Source: Piromyces finnis (taxonomy: Eukaryota > Neocallimastigomycota > Neocallimastigomycetes > Neocallimastigales > Neocallimastigaceae). From it: DNA of 64,000 nt. Below, in pieces: positions 25,204-39,311 of the stretch. Under the pieces are notes generated by a model that saw only the letters and a program-made list of their open reading frames with translations, searched no databases and was not told the origin of the DNA. Within the stretch, counting starts at the first letter, position 1. Every line of letters starts with the position of its first letter. Where the stretch lies: positions 488,501 to 552,500 of the forward strand of contig MCFH01000008.1 of NCBI GenBank assembly GCA_002104945.1, in the 5' to 3' direction. The translations under genes were made by a program, and so were the position numbers.

Positions 25204-28200
25204 TATATAATTTATTTTAATGAACAATAGAATCAACAGAGATTATTTATCAAGAAAGTTTTAAACAGGACGATAATGTTATCAATAAAGATATTTCAAA
25301 TAATAATAATAAAATCATTATATATGATGGTAACATTCAAAACGAGGAGTATAATAAATATTATATTGAAAATGATAAAAATAATAAAAACTCAATGATT
25401 GTAGATACAATTAAAAGAAATTCAAATAATATTACTGACTTGAAAGAAAAAAGTAATATTATTAAAAATGTATTGAGTAAATCTAATACAAAAATATGTT
25501 TACTAGACTTACCATGCTGCAGTACTACAAAAGTTTTCCTTCAAACAGAATTTAAACCAAAAGAGAAGAAAATTAAACCAATATCACGAAAAGGGAAAGA
25601 ACCTGCTGATTCTTCATACGATTTAAATCTTTCTGATTGTTTTATTAATCCAGATAATCATAGTTTTCATACAAATAGTAAAATTGAATATAAAAATAAT
25701 ATTAATAATACTAATAATATAATCAGCAACAATAATATAAATATTGATGATAGCAATAAAAATACTGATAATAATATTTATAACACAAAGGAAATTAATG
25801 ATTTTAGTGATAAAATTAATAATGACAATAAAGAAAAAAATGTCGATATAGAAAAAAATATTCAAGATGATATTTCTCAAGAATTTGAAGATCCTAAAAG
25901 TTACACCGAAAGTTTAAGTAGAATTTCAGTAGTAAATATTTCATCTAGTAATAATATTATGGATTCAGACTTTTCTTATAATTCAAATTATATTGAAAAC
26001 AATAGTTTTTCAGAAGAGATAATTCAAGAAAAACAGCTCAGTAAAATTAATGAAATAAAAAATAAATTATACAACACTGAAAACATTGATATAAATCCGC
26101 ATATGTCTAAATCTGATGGTAAATATTATTTACTATTTAAATAAAGAATAAAGATTAACTAAAAATAATTTTATAATTGATACTTTAAATTATCACTTAA
26201 CGTTTAACACTATTATTAATAATTTATTTATTTTATATATATTACAAAGAATTAAATAGTAATAATAACAATGATGTTGGACCTACCGATAATAACAGAG
26301 TTATATTTAATAATCATCCAAAATATACTGTGGATATAAAATACCCTTCAATTGATGAAAATAATACCTTCTTGAATTATAAAATAAATCATAGAAGAGT
26401 TCAAAGTTGTTCCCCAGAAATTTTACCAGAAATAAACAATAATAATGAATATCATCCTCATTCTATTAATATAATATCCTATAAAGCGAATGATTCAACG
26501 GAAATTATTAAACCATTTACTCCAAATAATAATTATATTAACAATGAGTCTACAGATAATCAAGGCCAAAATGCTGACGCTAATGCTGATGAAGATAATG
26601 ATAATGATATAGTAAAAAGCAATTATGATCATTCAATAGTTACAGACGAGGAAGATAACATCAGTAAAAATCGTGAAGGGCAACAACAACAACAACAACA
26701 ACATATTTCAATATTTTCAGTCATTGAAAATGATGATATTAATATCAAACGATATGTTAAAACTAAAAAGAGTTTAAGCTATAGTCCAAATATTAATAAT
26801 AATAGCAGTATTAATAAAAAAGAATTATTTAAAAGGAAAAGGGTTACTATTAATGAAATTAATAATAATAAAAATACTATTCAAAGTATTTTGAAAAGTC
26901 ATGAAAATATAAAGAAAGAATTTACCAGTTCCAATAAAAAAGTGACAATTAAAGAAGATATTAAATCCAATGATAAAAGTATGGATTTAAATTTTCAAAA
27001 GCAAGATGAATTTTATTTACTAATAAATAGTAATGCTAATTCAATTAAAAGTAGTGAAGAAACAGATGATGATGAGGATGATGATTATTTAACATTTATT
27101 GTTAAAGAAAAAAGGGATACTAAAAAAATTCAAAATATTCAGGTTATACCAAATAGAGGAGCACTTAGCATAAAAATTAATATAAATAATAAGGATGATA
27201 AACTGAATTATAAAACGAAATTTCCTTCTGAATATAATAAAAAATTAATTAAAAATAGTAATAATGCTAAAGAAGTTACCCATAAACCTTATAAAAATAT
27301 TTTAAGTCATAGTTACGATGAAAGTTTAAATATAAGTAATGATGACTTTAATATTGTTATTGAAAGATACAGTTTTGACGATATACTCTTACCACCTTCA
27401 AGAGTAAGTTCAATGAAAAAAAATTCTCTTGTGAGAAATACTTTAATAATAGATAAATTAAAATCAGAAAATAATAATAGGGAGGATGCTAATAAAACTT
27501 TAGAAATAGTCTCTAATGATGAAAATGAGAAAAAACATAGTGATGGAAAGGAAAAAGAGACAAAAATGAGTAGATCCAATTCAAATAATGACAAAAATAA
27601 ACAATTAAAGGTTAAATGGGATAAAAATTATATGGAAAAGCCCAATAATGTTAACAATAATAATGATAATGATCATATTCTTAGAAATAAATCTAAACAT
27701 ATTTCATTAAATTTTGATAATAGATCACAATCCATAAATCAATCCCTTCTTTCACAATTTATTTCATCAAAAATAAATAATTTCGAAAATACTAAAGATT
27801 CCACCTTTTTATCATCATTAAATCAAAAGAATACATCAAGATTTAATGGTAGCATTGATACTTCACCTGTATTTGATCCAAATGATAATAATAAAAAGGA
27901 TGCAACTTCTATAATATTAAATTCTTCTTCAAATAATAACAATAATAATAATAACAATAATAATAATAACAATAACAACAATAATAATGAAGAAGATATT
28001 GTATTAAATCCACCATCTTATCTTGATATTGCCATGCCATCAAGAACATTATCAAAAAAGAAGAAAGGTACTATTGATTTAAACAATAATTTAAGAGAAC
28101 AAGTTATAAAGGAAATAATTAGTTCGGAAAAATATTATGTAAATCAATTAAATATTCTAGATACTATATATATTGATCCTATGTCTCGTTTAGGTCTTCT

Positions 28201-29710
28201 GACACCTGAAGAAAATTCTATTGTCTTTTCAAATATTAAAGCTATTTTAATGTTTCACAGGGATCATTTATATCCAAATATGGTAACAGAAGGAGAAAAA
28301 GATGAAAAAGAATTTGGAAAAATGATTCTTTCTTATCTATCCTTTTTCAAAATATATTCAGAATATTATAATAATTTTGAAAAATCTGTTAACTTCATTG
28401 AAAATCTAAGTGCTAATATTCATAATGTTATTCGTCGTCGAAGAATTAAATCCTATTTAAAATCTATTAAAACTCACCCGGATCATTCCCAAATTAGTTT
28501 ACAGGGTTTTTTAATTTTACCAGTCCAACGTTTGCCTCGTTACCGTTTATTGTACAGAGAATTGATTAGATATACACCCTCTACTCATCCAGATTATAAG
28601 TGTTTAAAATCAGCACTAAATAAATTTGAAAAAGTAGTATCAGAATGTAATGAAAGAAAAAGAGAATGGGAAAGTACAGAACGTGGATTCCAATTATTAA
28701 GAAAAGCAGTAGATGATTTTGTTGGATATGATGTAAATACTCGTCATTTAATTAATGGTAGATTCCTTAAAAGTGATATATTATATGTTCAAAAAATGTT
28801 TTATCGTTCATCCATATCTTCATCTTCAAAACTTAATAATGCCAATAATTTTACTTTAAAAAGCTTAACAAAAAGCAACAGCAATTTAAAGAACTATCCA
28901 AGTTCAGATCTGGTGAATCAAGCATGGATTAATCAAATATATACTAAAAAAGGAAACAACAATAATAATGTTGTCATCAACAAATGGAAGCAATTAATGA
29001 AAGAAGTTATCATTAAACAAAATTATCTTTTCTTTTTGTTCGGAGATTGTCTTGTTCAATGTACTGTTAAAAATGGTACATTAGCTGATAATATTGCTAC
29101 ATTTAAAGATGATGAAAATATTAGAATTCTTCGTGTCATTAAATTTGATCATAAAAAACAAAAGAACCCACCAGCAAAACTTCTTTCTCCAAATTCATCA
29201 AATACTATAACTTCTGGAGAAACTACCCCATTAAATACTCCTAGAGGTAGTCGAATTATTATCGATAGTAATACATCAAATAAATTGAAAAGTCCGTACG
29301 CATCCAATGAAGATTTGATTACTGAACATATTTATATAAATAATGAACACAACAACAATAACTCTAATAATAATGGTTATAATGATAACTTAAATAATGT
29401 TAAAATTGAAAATAACCAAATATACAATAATAATTTTAATATTGATATTAATGATATGGAGAAAGAAATAAATTTATATAACCTAAATTTTAATTATAAT
29501 ACAAAAACTCGTAATAATCAACATGACATTAGCCCTAATAATAATACATTTATTCCATTTTCAATGTTTCGTTCTCTTTCTACACCATTTTTATCTAATC
29601 AACAACATTTAAATAATAATGAAAATGAAATTAATAATTTTTATGATTTAGATTTATTTAATAATAATAATAATAACAACAACAACAATAACAACAACAA
29701 CAACAACAAC

Positions 29711-29746
<36 letters not shown>

Positions 29747-29947
29747 CAAAATAATAATAATAGTAATAACAATGGTAATAGTAATAGCAATAGTAATGAA
29801 GAAATTTCATATGATGATGAAAAAGAAAACAGCCATAACATTGTATTAAGAGTAGCAAGTGAAAACACAATCTTATTTATTGCTGGATTAAAAAGTGAAT
29901 TAAAGGAATGGTGTAAAATGATTAATGAAGCATGGCTATTAAATTGA
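22378..29947 (+). CDS. Giant Asn-rich Rho guanine nucleotide exchange factor (DH-PH)
   Basis: Five exons (22378-24630, 24749-24824, 24929-25090, 25231-26118, 26250-29947) give 2358 residues. The first 1700 or so are Asn/Lys/Ser-rich and disordered. The DH domain lies at about 1740-1935: a first helix REQVIKEIISSEKYYVNQL, a middle helix FFKIYSEYYNNFEKSVNFI, and the signature SLQGFLILPVQRLPRYRLL followed by ALNKFEKVVSECNERKREWE. A PH domain starts near 1962 (NGRFLKSDILYVQ). It is interrupted by about 225 Asn-rich residues, and its last helix (GLKSELKEWCKMINEAW) sits at the C-terminus. Poly-Asn runs are coded by mixed AAC and AAT repeats (24534-24588, 27938-27987, 29661-29757). RhoGEFs load GTP on Rho GTPases at the cell cortex. 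The DH and PH calls are firm; the first four junctions rest on phase and frame continuity in low-complexity sequence. Confidence 0.88.
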
Positions 29948-30822
29948 TAAATAAATATTATCTCAAAATAAAATTTATATAATATTTACAATGATTTTTA
30001 ATTGAATAAGTAAAAATAATAATAATTATAATATTTAATTTATAAGTATTATTCAACAATGAAACAATCTATTAAGGAATCAGTAAAGATTTAAATAATA
30101 TATTAATCATTTTTAACTTTTAATATAAATGTAAATATTTAAATTGTAATATATAATATCTTTTATTATAAGATATTACCAATACATTGTTGTATTAATA
30201 TTTATGATGGTAATAATAATAATTATTATTATCTTTTTTTTTCCTTTTTTTTTTTAAAAAAAAAAAAGCATCTATTTTATTATTAATAGTGTTATTTTAA
30301 GCGCGAATCATTTATATTAATACATTTGTTTATTTTTGTTTTTTTTTCTTTTTGTGAAAAAAAAAAAAAAAAGTATTTTAAGTGAAATATCGATTAACCC
30401 GAACAATAAAATATTTAAAGTGTACAAAAAAAAATAAATAAAAATTTAATTTTTGAAATATATAGTTTATTATATTTCTTTTTTTTTTTTTTTAACAATT
30501 ATTTATTTTAAGAGATTAACATATTCTTTTTACTCTCATATAAAAAAAAAAAAAAAAAAAAAAAAAAATATTTTGTAATGTTTGATATTTTATAAGGAGA
30601 TTACAAATTTCCTTTTTTTTTTATTTCTTTAAAATATATAATTTAACTTTTAAATACATTATAATATGTTAATATATAATTATATTTAATTATATTTGGT
30701 ATTACAATAACATGATAAAATAATAGTAAATAATAAAAATAAAAAAAAAAAAAAAAGAAAATAGAAATCTAACTTCTAGTTAGATTATTGAATTATATAT
30801 TAACTTTACTTTATGTATTGTT

Positions 30823-30855
<33 letters not shown>

Positions 30856-31926
30856 CATACAATAAAAAAAAGATATATATGAAAAAAAAAAAAAAAAAAA
30901 GTTATATATAAATATTTATATATTTTCATATAATCTCATTCTTTATTTCTTTTATTTATGAAGTACTTAAATAGAAAAATTAATATAAAAATGTTTAAAA
31001 AAAGTTATAATAAAAAGGTTTAAGGTAGAAAATAAAATAAAGAAAAAAAGATTCAAATGAAATGAAATTATTTATATATATAAAGGATAAAATAAATATA
31101 TATAAATTAAGGATGTATTCTATTTATATATAAATATAAATATAAAATAACTATATATACTTAAAATATATAATCAAATCATGATTATTATTATTATATT
31201 ATTATTATTATTGTTGTTAAAAATAAAGAACAATAGGTAATAAACTAGATCATACTAGTTAGATAATAATTATATTAAAAGTATATTAAAAGAATATCAA
31301 TATTCTTCTTCCTTTGTTCTTTACTTTTTTCTTTTCTTTTTTTTCTTTTTTTTTTTTAAAAAAAAATATATTATAATATATTATAATATATATTTTAATT
31401 ATTTCTACATCCTTCCTTATATTTATTTTTCCTTAAGCTTTAATGTATATATTTTTTTTTTTTTGATTATAGTTAAATTATATACTTTTTTCATTTGCTT
31501 TTACTTTTTTTTTTTTTTTTTGATTTGTTATATTAAATATTGTTTTTTGTTTTTTTGTTAATATTTTTTTTACTGTGTTATTATAATATCCTTATTATTG
31601 CTATTTTAATATAGAATAATAATAATAAATGAATAAAATAACGATATACATAAAATAACAATATATATATTGCTATTTTATGTATTTTATTTGTTTATTA
31701 TTTTTATTAACATTATTGCTGCTTATTTTTATGGTGTTAATTATTTTGTTTGTTTATTTTTAATTTATTGATACTTGTATGCTATATTTATAATAATTAT
31801 TTTATTATTATTTTAATTATATATGCTATAATTTTACTGTATAATTTATGAATTTCATTTCATTCCTTTTTTTAAATATATTTTAATTGTTAATTATGAA
31901 TCTTGTGTTTTAATCAATGAAATAAA
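29948..31926. other. Spacer between converging genes
   Basis: 2 kb of A and T homopolymers and AT repeats between the giant RhoGEF (+) and the coiled-coil gene (-). T12-A12-type palindromes occur near 30240-30268. No frame or RNA gene is seen. Confidence 0.6.
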
Positions 31927-33953
31927 TTATTTCGAAATTGTTTTTTTAACTGGTCTTGATGATGTATTACCATTGAATACTCTTCTATAACTTACTACGA
32001 TGCAACCAATAAAAATACAAAGCATTGCAAACCAAAATTGTAAAAATTTCCATGCTGATTGTGACCTTGATAATTCAGTCTTTGAATAATCTAATTTTTC
32101 TATTGCTTCTTTACAAGTATTATATATATTCATAAAACCGGAACGATCACGAAGTTTAATTAATGAATTAGTTTCCTCATCTTCTTCACCAGTACTTTTT
32201 AATGGTACTAATGCTGAATATCTTTTTCTACTAATTGCTGTTCTCTTTGCTCTTGCTCTCATAACTCTAGAATGTGAACGGTGGGTATTTTTTTGATGGC
32301 TAAATCTATTAAGCCTTATCTTACCACATTTATTACATGGCTTATCTCTTAAAACAATTTCTCTTGAATTAGCACCATCAGTATCTTCATCTCTTTCATC
32401 TATACGATTTATTCTACCTTGCAATACAACAACATTTTCATCATTATCATATGATGGAGTAACAGTACAAATATCATTTTCATATGATAATGGTTGAATA
32501 TGACGTAAATGATGACGATGATGGTGTCCATTTCTACTATTACGATAACCAATTATTTCTCTTTCTTCAATTTCTTCTTCAATGTTAGCCTCTTCACCTT
32601 CATTAGAATGACGAATAATGCGGCGGCGGCGAATTTTACGACTACGGCTGCTTTCTCCTTGGCTATCATTTATTTCTTCACTGAGTTTTAATTTTTCATT
32701 TAATTTATCATGAGAATTATGATAATCAAAATCTTCATCTACATCAAAATTTGAAGAACGACTTTTTAAACCCATTTGAGCTGCTTTTATTAATTTTATA
32801 TCATCATGATAAGAATTTAATGAAGCTTCCAATACAGAAACTCTTTGAAGTTCCTGTTCATATAATTCTTTATATTTATTACAATCCTCTGCTTCTTGTT
32901 TCCATTTAGCAATTTCATTTTGTAACATTGAGCCACCATTCATAGCGTCCATCAATTCATTTTCTAATACCTTTTTTTTTATTTCAAGTTTATTTACAGT
33001 ATTGGCTAATTTGTTTTTATTATCAAAAAGTTGAGCAATCATCTTTTCAGTATCTTTTTCACTCATTTCATTTATTCTTTTTGAAGATTCTTTTTCTTCT
33101 AACAATATACGTTTTTCATTTTCAAGATCACGATTCATTGTTTGTAATTCAGAAAGTTCATTTTGTAATTGATCTAATAAATTTTCAAGAAGAACAATTC
33201 TCTTTGAATTTTGTTGTTCATTTTGTTTGAGACTTTCTTCTAATTTCTCTACTTGATTTTGTAATCTATAATTAGTTTCTTCTAAGTTATCGGTATAAGA
33301 ATCAATATCATATGAATCAGAACGAGAAATTGGTTTTTTACCACTGTTACGCATTGAGTTGGAATTTGGTATTGGATCATCAAAACATACAGTGCTATTA
33401 GTTCTTGGATTCATTGTCATTGGACTTTGACTACCATAGGATCCATAATAATCATCAGCATTGATTTGTTGTGATGCCTCTAAATTATCATCATCTCTAA
33501 AACCTTGTAAATTATTTTTCTGATTTTCTGAAATGATTTTTAATTGATTTTGCATACTAACATTAGCATCTAATAAACTTTGTCCAATTTGAGCAGCTAA
33601 TAATAAATCTATTTTTTTTTAGTTATTATTATAAATAAAAATATTAAAATTAATTTTTGTTGGATTGTAAAATCAAATAGATATTTCTGATTTATAATAT
33701 ATATTAATTCATTAATAAATTATATAATACCTCTTTCTTTAACTTTAATCAATTGAATTAATTTATTAGCTTTGTTTCTTAAATTAGTTGGATCTATGTC
33801 TTCTTTTGCTAAATATTCTTCAATTTCAGAAATATCTTCTTCACTAACATCTAATTGTTCTTCACTATTGTCTTGATGATTAATATTGTCATCCATAGAA
33901 CTTAATGAAGAAATAATATTATCTTGTTCAGTAGAAGAATCTGTTGTTAACAT
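31927..33953 (-). CDS. Tail-anchored coiled-coil protein with CC1-box-like motif (candidate dynein adaptor)
   Basis: Two exons, 33731-33953 and 31927-33608, give 634 residues. The N-terminus is acidic. Across the exon junction it reads KERDLLLAAQIGQSLLDAN (residues about 72-90), which strongly resembles the CC1 box of TRAK, HAP1, Spindly and BICD proteins. In those families the box binds the dynein light intermediate chain. Heptad-like coiled coil follows at about 155-330 (for example NYRLQNQVEKLEESLKQNEQ). A Cys-x-x-Cys (KPCNKCGK) precedes a basic His/Arg-rich part. A single membrane segment (FLQFWFAMLCIFIGCIVVSY, about 595-617) with a short basic end suggests a tail anchor. It may link a membrane to dynein; that role is inference from the motif and layout. 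Confidence 0.8.
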
Positions 33954-36743
33954 CTTAGTTTACTTAAATATATAAAAAGTGGATACTAGGCAATATATGT
34001 GTCGGTATTTTATTGATATTTTTAAAACTATGGCTTTGCTAACAATAATAAATTATTCAATTAACAATAAAATTAGTACAAATGATACATATTTTATTAT
34101 GCTTAATATTAATAAATTTGCTTACATATTACTTTTGGTTTTTCTATTATTAAAATCGTACTTTTATTATATTAATAAATTTTATTATCTATTTTAATAA
34201 TTAATTTTATTTTTACAAAAAAAAAAAAAGGATTTAGTCCATTTTTTTATCCAAAAACTTTTTTGTAAAATAAAAATAGTATTATTTTTATACTAACATA
34301 TTAGTCGTCCTTTATATGTAATTTAAATATGACAATAAAGTTGTATTTAATTTATTTTTATTCTGATTATAATGATATAATGATGTAATTTTGATTTTAT
34401 TTTTTTTAAAAAATATTGTATAAATTTAATAAATAAAAGAAAATAATGATATATTGAAAGATTGACAATATTTATATATCAAAACGATTAAATTGAAATA
34501 TATTCTACAGTGTAAATTGAAAAAATTATTTGTTAATAATTAATATCGAGCAAACAAGGCTTAGGAAAAATAAAAAAAAGGATTATTATTAAAATAAACT
34601 TTTATTTTTCAAATTCTTCTTGACGCTTATAGTTCAAATGGTTTTGAAATAATATTTTTAAAAGTATTTTCTTCTCCTAAAAATATTTCCAATATAATAT
34701 GTTGAAGGTCTATTCCTTTTGATTAAAACAATAATTTAATATTTATAATTGAATTGAATAGCTCCTCAGACTTTTTTTAGGTGTTTTAATATAAATATAA
34801 AATTATAAATTTCTTTTATATTTATTACCTATTTTATTTATACCTTTGTTTTTTGTATTTATTTATTTATTTTATTTATTTATTTTTTGTTTACTTTGTG
34901 TTATTTTTGTTATTATATTTTGGTGATATTTGATTTTACTCTATTGAAATTTGATTTTTGATTGATATTTTTAATATTATTGCTTTACTTTTATTTATTT
35001 GTATATATTTATATGTTTTTATGTTTTTCTTTTTTTATTTATTTTATAATTTTTTTAAAAAAGAAAAAAAAAATTAAAGTTTTTCTAATTAATTTAAAAA
35101 TTCTTTTAGTTATTATTATTTTGTAATTAAAAAAAAAAACTTTTCAAGCATTCTTTTAATCAAAAGTAATTTTATTAATAATAATTAAACTACTGGTAAA
35201 TATTTACTTTTATTTTTTTTTAAAAATTTCACTTATCAACTTTAATAATAACAAAGTTTATCATAATTGATAATAACTTTTATTAGAACATTGAATTAAA
35301 TTAGAATTGCTCTTTCCTTTTTCTTTTTTTATAAAATTATAATCAATTATAAAATTTTATAAAAAAAAATTAAAAACTGAAAATTTTAAAAAATAAAATT
35401 TTATTTATTTTGTGCTCTATTTTTTTCCAAAAATATTTTTAATTCTAATTATTATAATAATATATTAAATGATTAAAATATTAATGATTCCAAAAATATT
35501 TTTTATTTTATATTTTTTAATATTATTAATTTTTCTATTTTTCCATAATATAATAAAAAAAAAACTAATTATCATTAATAAGTCATTGAAAGGCAATAAA
35601 ATCATTTGTTACAAGAATATGAATTAGCATAATTATTAAAAAAACAATTTTACCTTTTTATTTCATATTTAAAAGGTTCTTATTAAAATAATGCAGAAAG
35701 AATAGAAATATATTAAACATATTAATATCAACTTTAAAAAGGATATGAGAAAAAAAAAGTCTATAATAACATTAACAACAGCATAGAGAAGAAAAAACAT
35801 TTAATACACATTTAATTATAAAAAAAATACTAAAAATACATTTATAAACTCAGCAGAGTTTGTGCTACAAATTTTGAGATTCTAAGAAATTAGCCTGTGT
35901 TACCAATTTTATCTCTTCTCTACTCCATTTTTAAAAGTCAACCAAAGCATTTATAATATTAATTTTTAATTTATTAATAAAAAATAATTAAATAATATAT
36001 TTATTATATAATTTACAATATATTATTGTATTATATTAGATAATTTATGTTTATTGTATTACTAGTGTTGGGATTTAAAAAAATGAATAGGAGTATTAAG
36101 AGTCATATATTATAATTAAATCTAAATTATTATTGTTTTGTATTGATTTATTAAAATTTTATATATTAATAAATTTGTATATTAAAACATTAAATAATAA
36201 AATTAAAATAAGAATGTCATTATACTTGCTTTATTAATTTTATTTAAACTAGCCTCTAAATAATATAACATAAAGTTTATTATATTTTATTTTAATTAAC
36301 ATATTTATGTTCAATTAGGAAATAAAAATAAATAATAATTGAAATTGATTTAATTAAATCTTATTAGTATTATATATTAAATAGTATAAATTAATATAAT
36401 AATGAATTGATAATATATGATTATGATATTTATAATTATTAATATTAAATTATGTTAGATTATGTATTATTTATAAAATATATTATATTACATTATAATT
36501 TATTGTATAATATATAAAATTGTATTAACTTAAGCAACATATTAATTTAACAAAAAAGGAAATAAAATATTACAACTACTATTTAAATAATTTATAATAT
36601 ATTTACATATACTAACAATATATTAAATATAAAAGTCTTGTATAAAATTTTAAGGAGAAAAAGTAAAATAAAAACATAAAAATAATGATAAATTAATGTA
36701 ATGAAAAGTGTTTAATATGGTAGAATAAATATTATAAATATCA

Positions 36744-36885
<142 letters not shown>

Positions 36886-38474
36886 GTAGTAGTATTTATT
36901 ATGTTTATTATCATTTGACCGTTTTTTCCTTCTATAGCTTTCTAATATCTGATAATTTTTTAAGGCATTTTAATTAATTTTGTAATACTAGAAATAAATA
37001 AAAAACAAAAAAATAGCTAAAATAATAAAAAGAAGATAATTATAATTTCTAAGTAAAGTATATTTGTATTATTAACCCCGACTTTTATTTTCTTATTAAA
37101 TAATAAACAAATGTTAATTATGTAGGTAGTTACAATAAATTATTAATATTAAAAAAAAAAAAAAAGTATAATAACCATAAAATTTTAACCTACCTTGATA
37201 TTCCCCTTAAAATTTGGTTTAATAATTTTTATTTTTATTTTTTTTAGATATTTAAAACACTATAAAGGAATAAAGAAATACTTTTACTTTATGGTTAAAA
37301 ATAAGGCACCTCTTATAACCATGAATAATAAATCTTTTAAATTTAATTATTATTTATTATTATTTAAAAATTTGTTAATTGACATTTTATTATTATCAAC
37401 TGAAATAGAAAGCCCATTTATATTTATAAATAGTCAATATTACATTAATATATTATAGAATATATTATAATAAATAATAATGTATTCATTTTATAAAACC
37501 AAAAAATAAACTTTAATATTAAATTTTTTTTATATTTTTGATAATATCCTTTTTTTAAAAAAAAAAAAATTATAATACCCAAAAAATGGAAAATAAAAAT
37601 TATAAAAAAGTATAAGAATTATCATTTATAAAAAAAAGAGAAAAAGAAAAAAGTAAATGTACATTTTTATTAACACAATTTATTTAAAAATATCATTATA
37701 TTGTATGAAGTATTTTTATTTCTTTTTTATTATTAGGTATAAATGTATAAAATAAACTTATTTACTAAAAAAATATAAATTCTTTCCTTTTTTCTATATC
37801 CTAATTTCCTTTTTCTATTATCATATGGCAATGACAAAAAACTTGTACAACCAAATAAAGATAAATTAAAATTAATATAAAATATAAAATTAATGTATTA
37901 CAAAATATATTAAATAATATATATTATATTATATATAAATTTAAATTAAATAAAGAGATAATCCTATATATTGTTTTTTTATATAGTGGAATGTAGAAGA
38001 GTAAAAAGAAATAAAAGGCCAAAGCTTTTCAAAAAAAGGAATTTGTATTCTAAGGTGATGGAATTAAATAAAAAATTAAAAGAAAAATGTATAATTAGGA
38101 TGAATAAATTATTAGTTTTTTTTTTTTTAATCAAACAATGTTTTATTATAAAAGAATGACAAAGAAAAAAAAATTATCTTTGTATCAAATCATTATAGAT
38201 ATAATGTAATAAAATGGTTCATACACTATTTTATTATGAAAATAAAAGTATAAAATATAATTTTTAGTTTAACTTTTTAGTGTACTTTTTGAAAAAATTC
38301 ATACATATCTTATAGCCTATAATACTTTTTTTTTTTTTATAAAGCTAACCTAGTTTGGAAGTAGTGACCTTTTTAAATATACATTTAAAAATAAATTTAA
38401 TAAAAATAACAAAAAAGATACTTTTAATAAAACTTTTGTGGAATATAATATTTTATTTTCTCAGAAAAAGAGAA

Positions 38475-38540
<66 letters not shown>
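38475..38540. repeat. (AAT)22 microsatellite
   Basis: Uninterrupted AAT repeat of 66 bases. Read in one frame it gives poly-Asn, but the surrounding frame shows no other protein character. Confidence 0.9.
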
Positions 38541-38545
<5 letters not shown>

Positions 38546-39311
38546 TAAAAATAAATGAAAATACAAATTTTTTAAATATATCATCTTCTAAAAACTTTTT
38601 TGTTCTAAAACATTAAAATAAATACCAATATTTTTATTCTATCCATGTGTATATGAATATATATATAAAATATTTTTTTTTCTTATTATATGAACAATAA
38701 AAAATTTTGTTTGAAAATATAGTATCTATATTTTATAAATGCAATTTTTATTTGATATTATTTATTACAATAACGAAGAATTCAATGATTATATGACATC
38801 CTTCAACTTCTGTTATATATAATTATAATTATAATAGTAGATAAAAGTATTAGATAAAAAATAATAGAGTAAAAATTAAAAATAAATGATATTCATGTTT
38901 AAAATTAATGCTAATTGTTTATTCTACAATTATCTCATTTTAATTCTTTATATGGATTGATGTATATAATTCATCGATTGTCGATTTATAAAATTAGAGT
39001 AACATTTTTAAATATTTATATATTTATAGTATATTTTTAAAAACAAAAGTAATGATATTAAAAATAATATTTTTGTGATTGATGGCTATATATGAATGCT
39101 TTTTAAAAATGAATCCAAATTTTTATATAATCTTTGCTAGTGACTTTATTCACTGATATATGCTGTTATATTTTAATTATATCATTTATTTACAAAAATA
39201 AAATGAATAAAATTTAAATTTATTAGTTTATTTTTGAATGTTTAACAGTAAATTGTAGTTTTCCTTAGAAAAATATTAATTAGTGATAACAGTAGCAATT
39301 GAAATATCTTT

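Noticed and set aside
26330-26332. Start of the second large frame as a separate gene start
   Set aside because: The codon is GTG and the frame continues upstream to an AG acceptor at 26248-26249 in the phase of the previous exon, so it is an internal exon.
37195-37458. Open frame of 87 codons on the plus strand
   Set aside because: Dominated by Lys, Asn, Ile, Phe and Leu, with the putative start in a spacer and no homologous feature. A chance splice-acceptor-like T run inside it does not link to another exon.
38355-38558. Open frame ending in poly-Asn
   Set aside because: The Asn run is just the AAT microsatellite; the part before it has no protein features.
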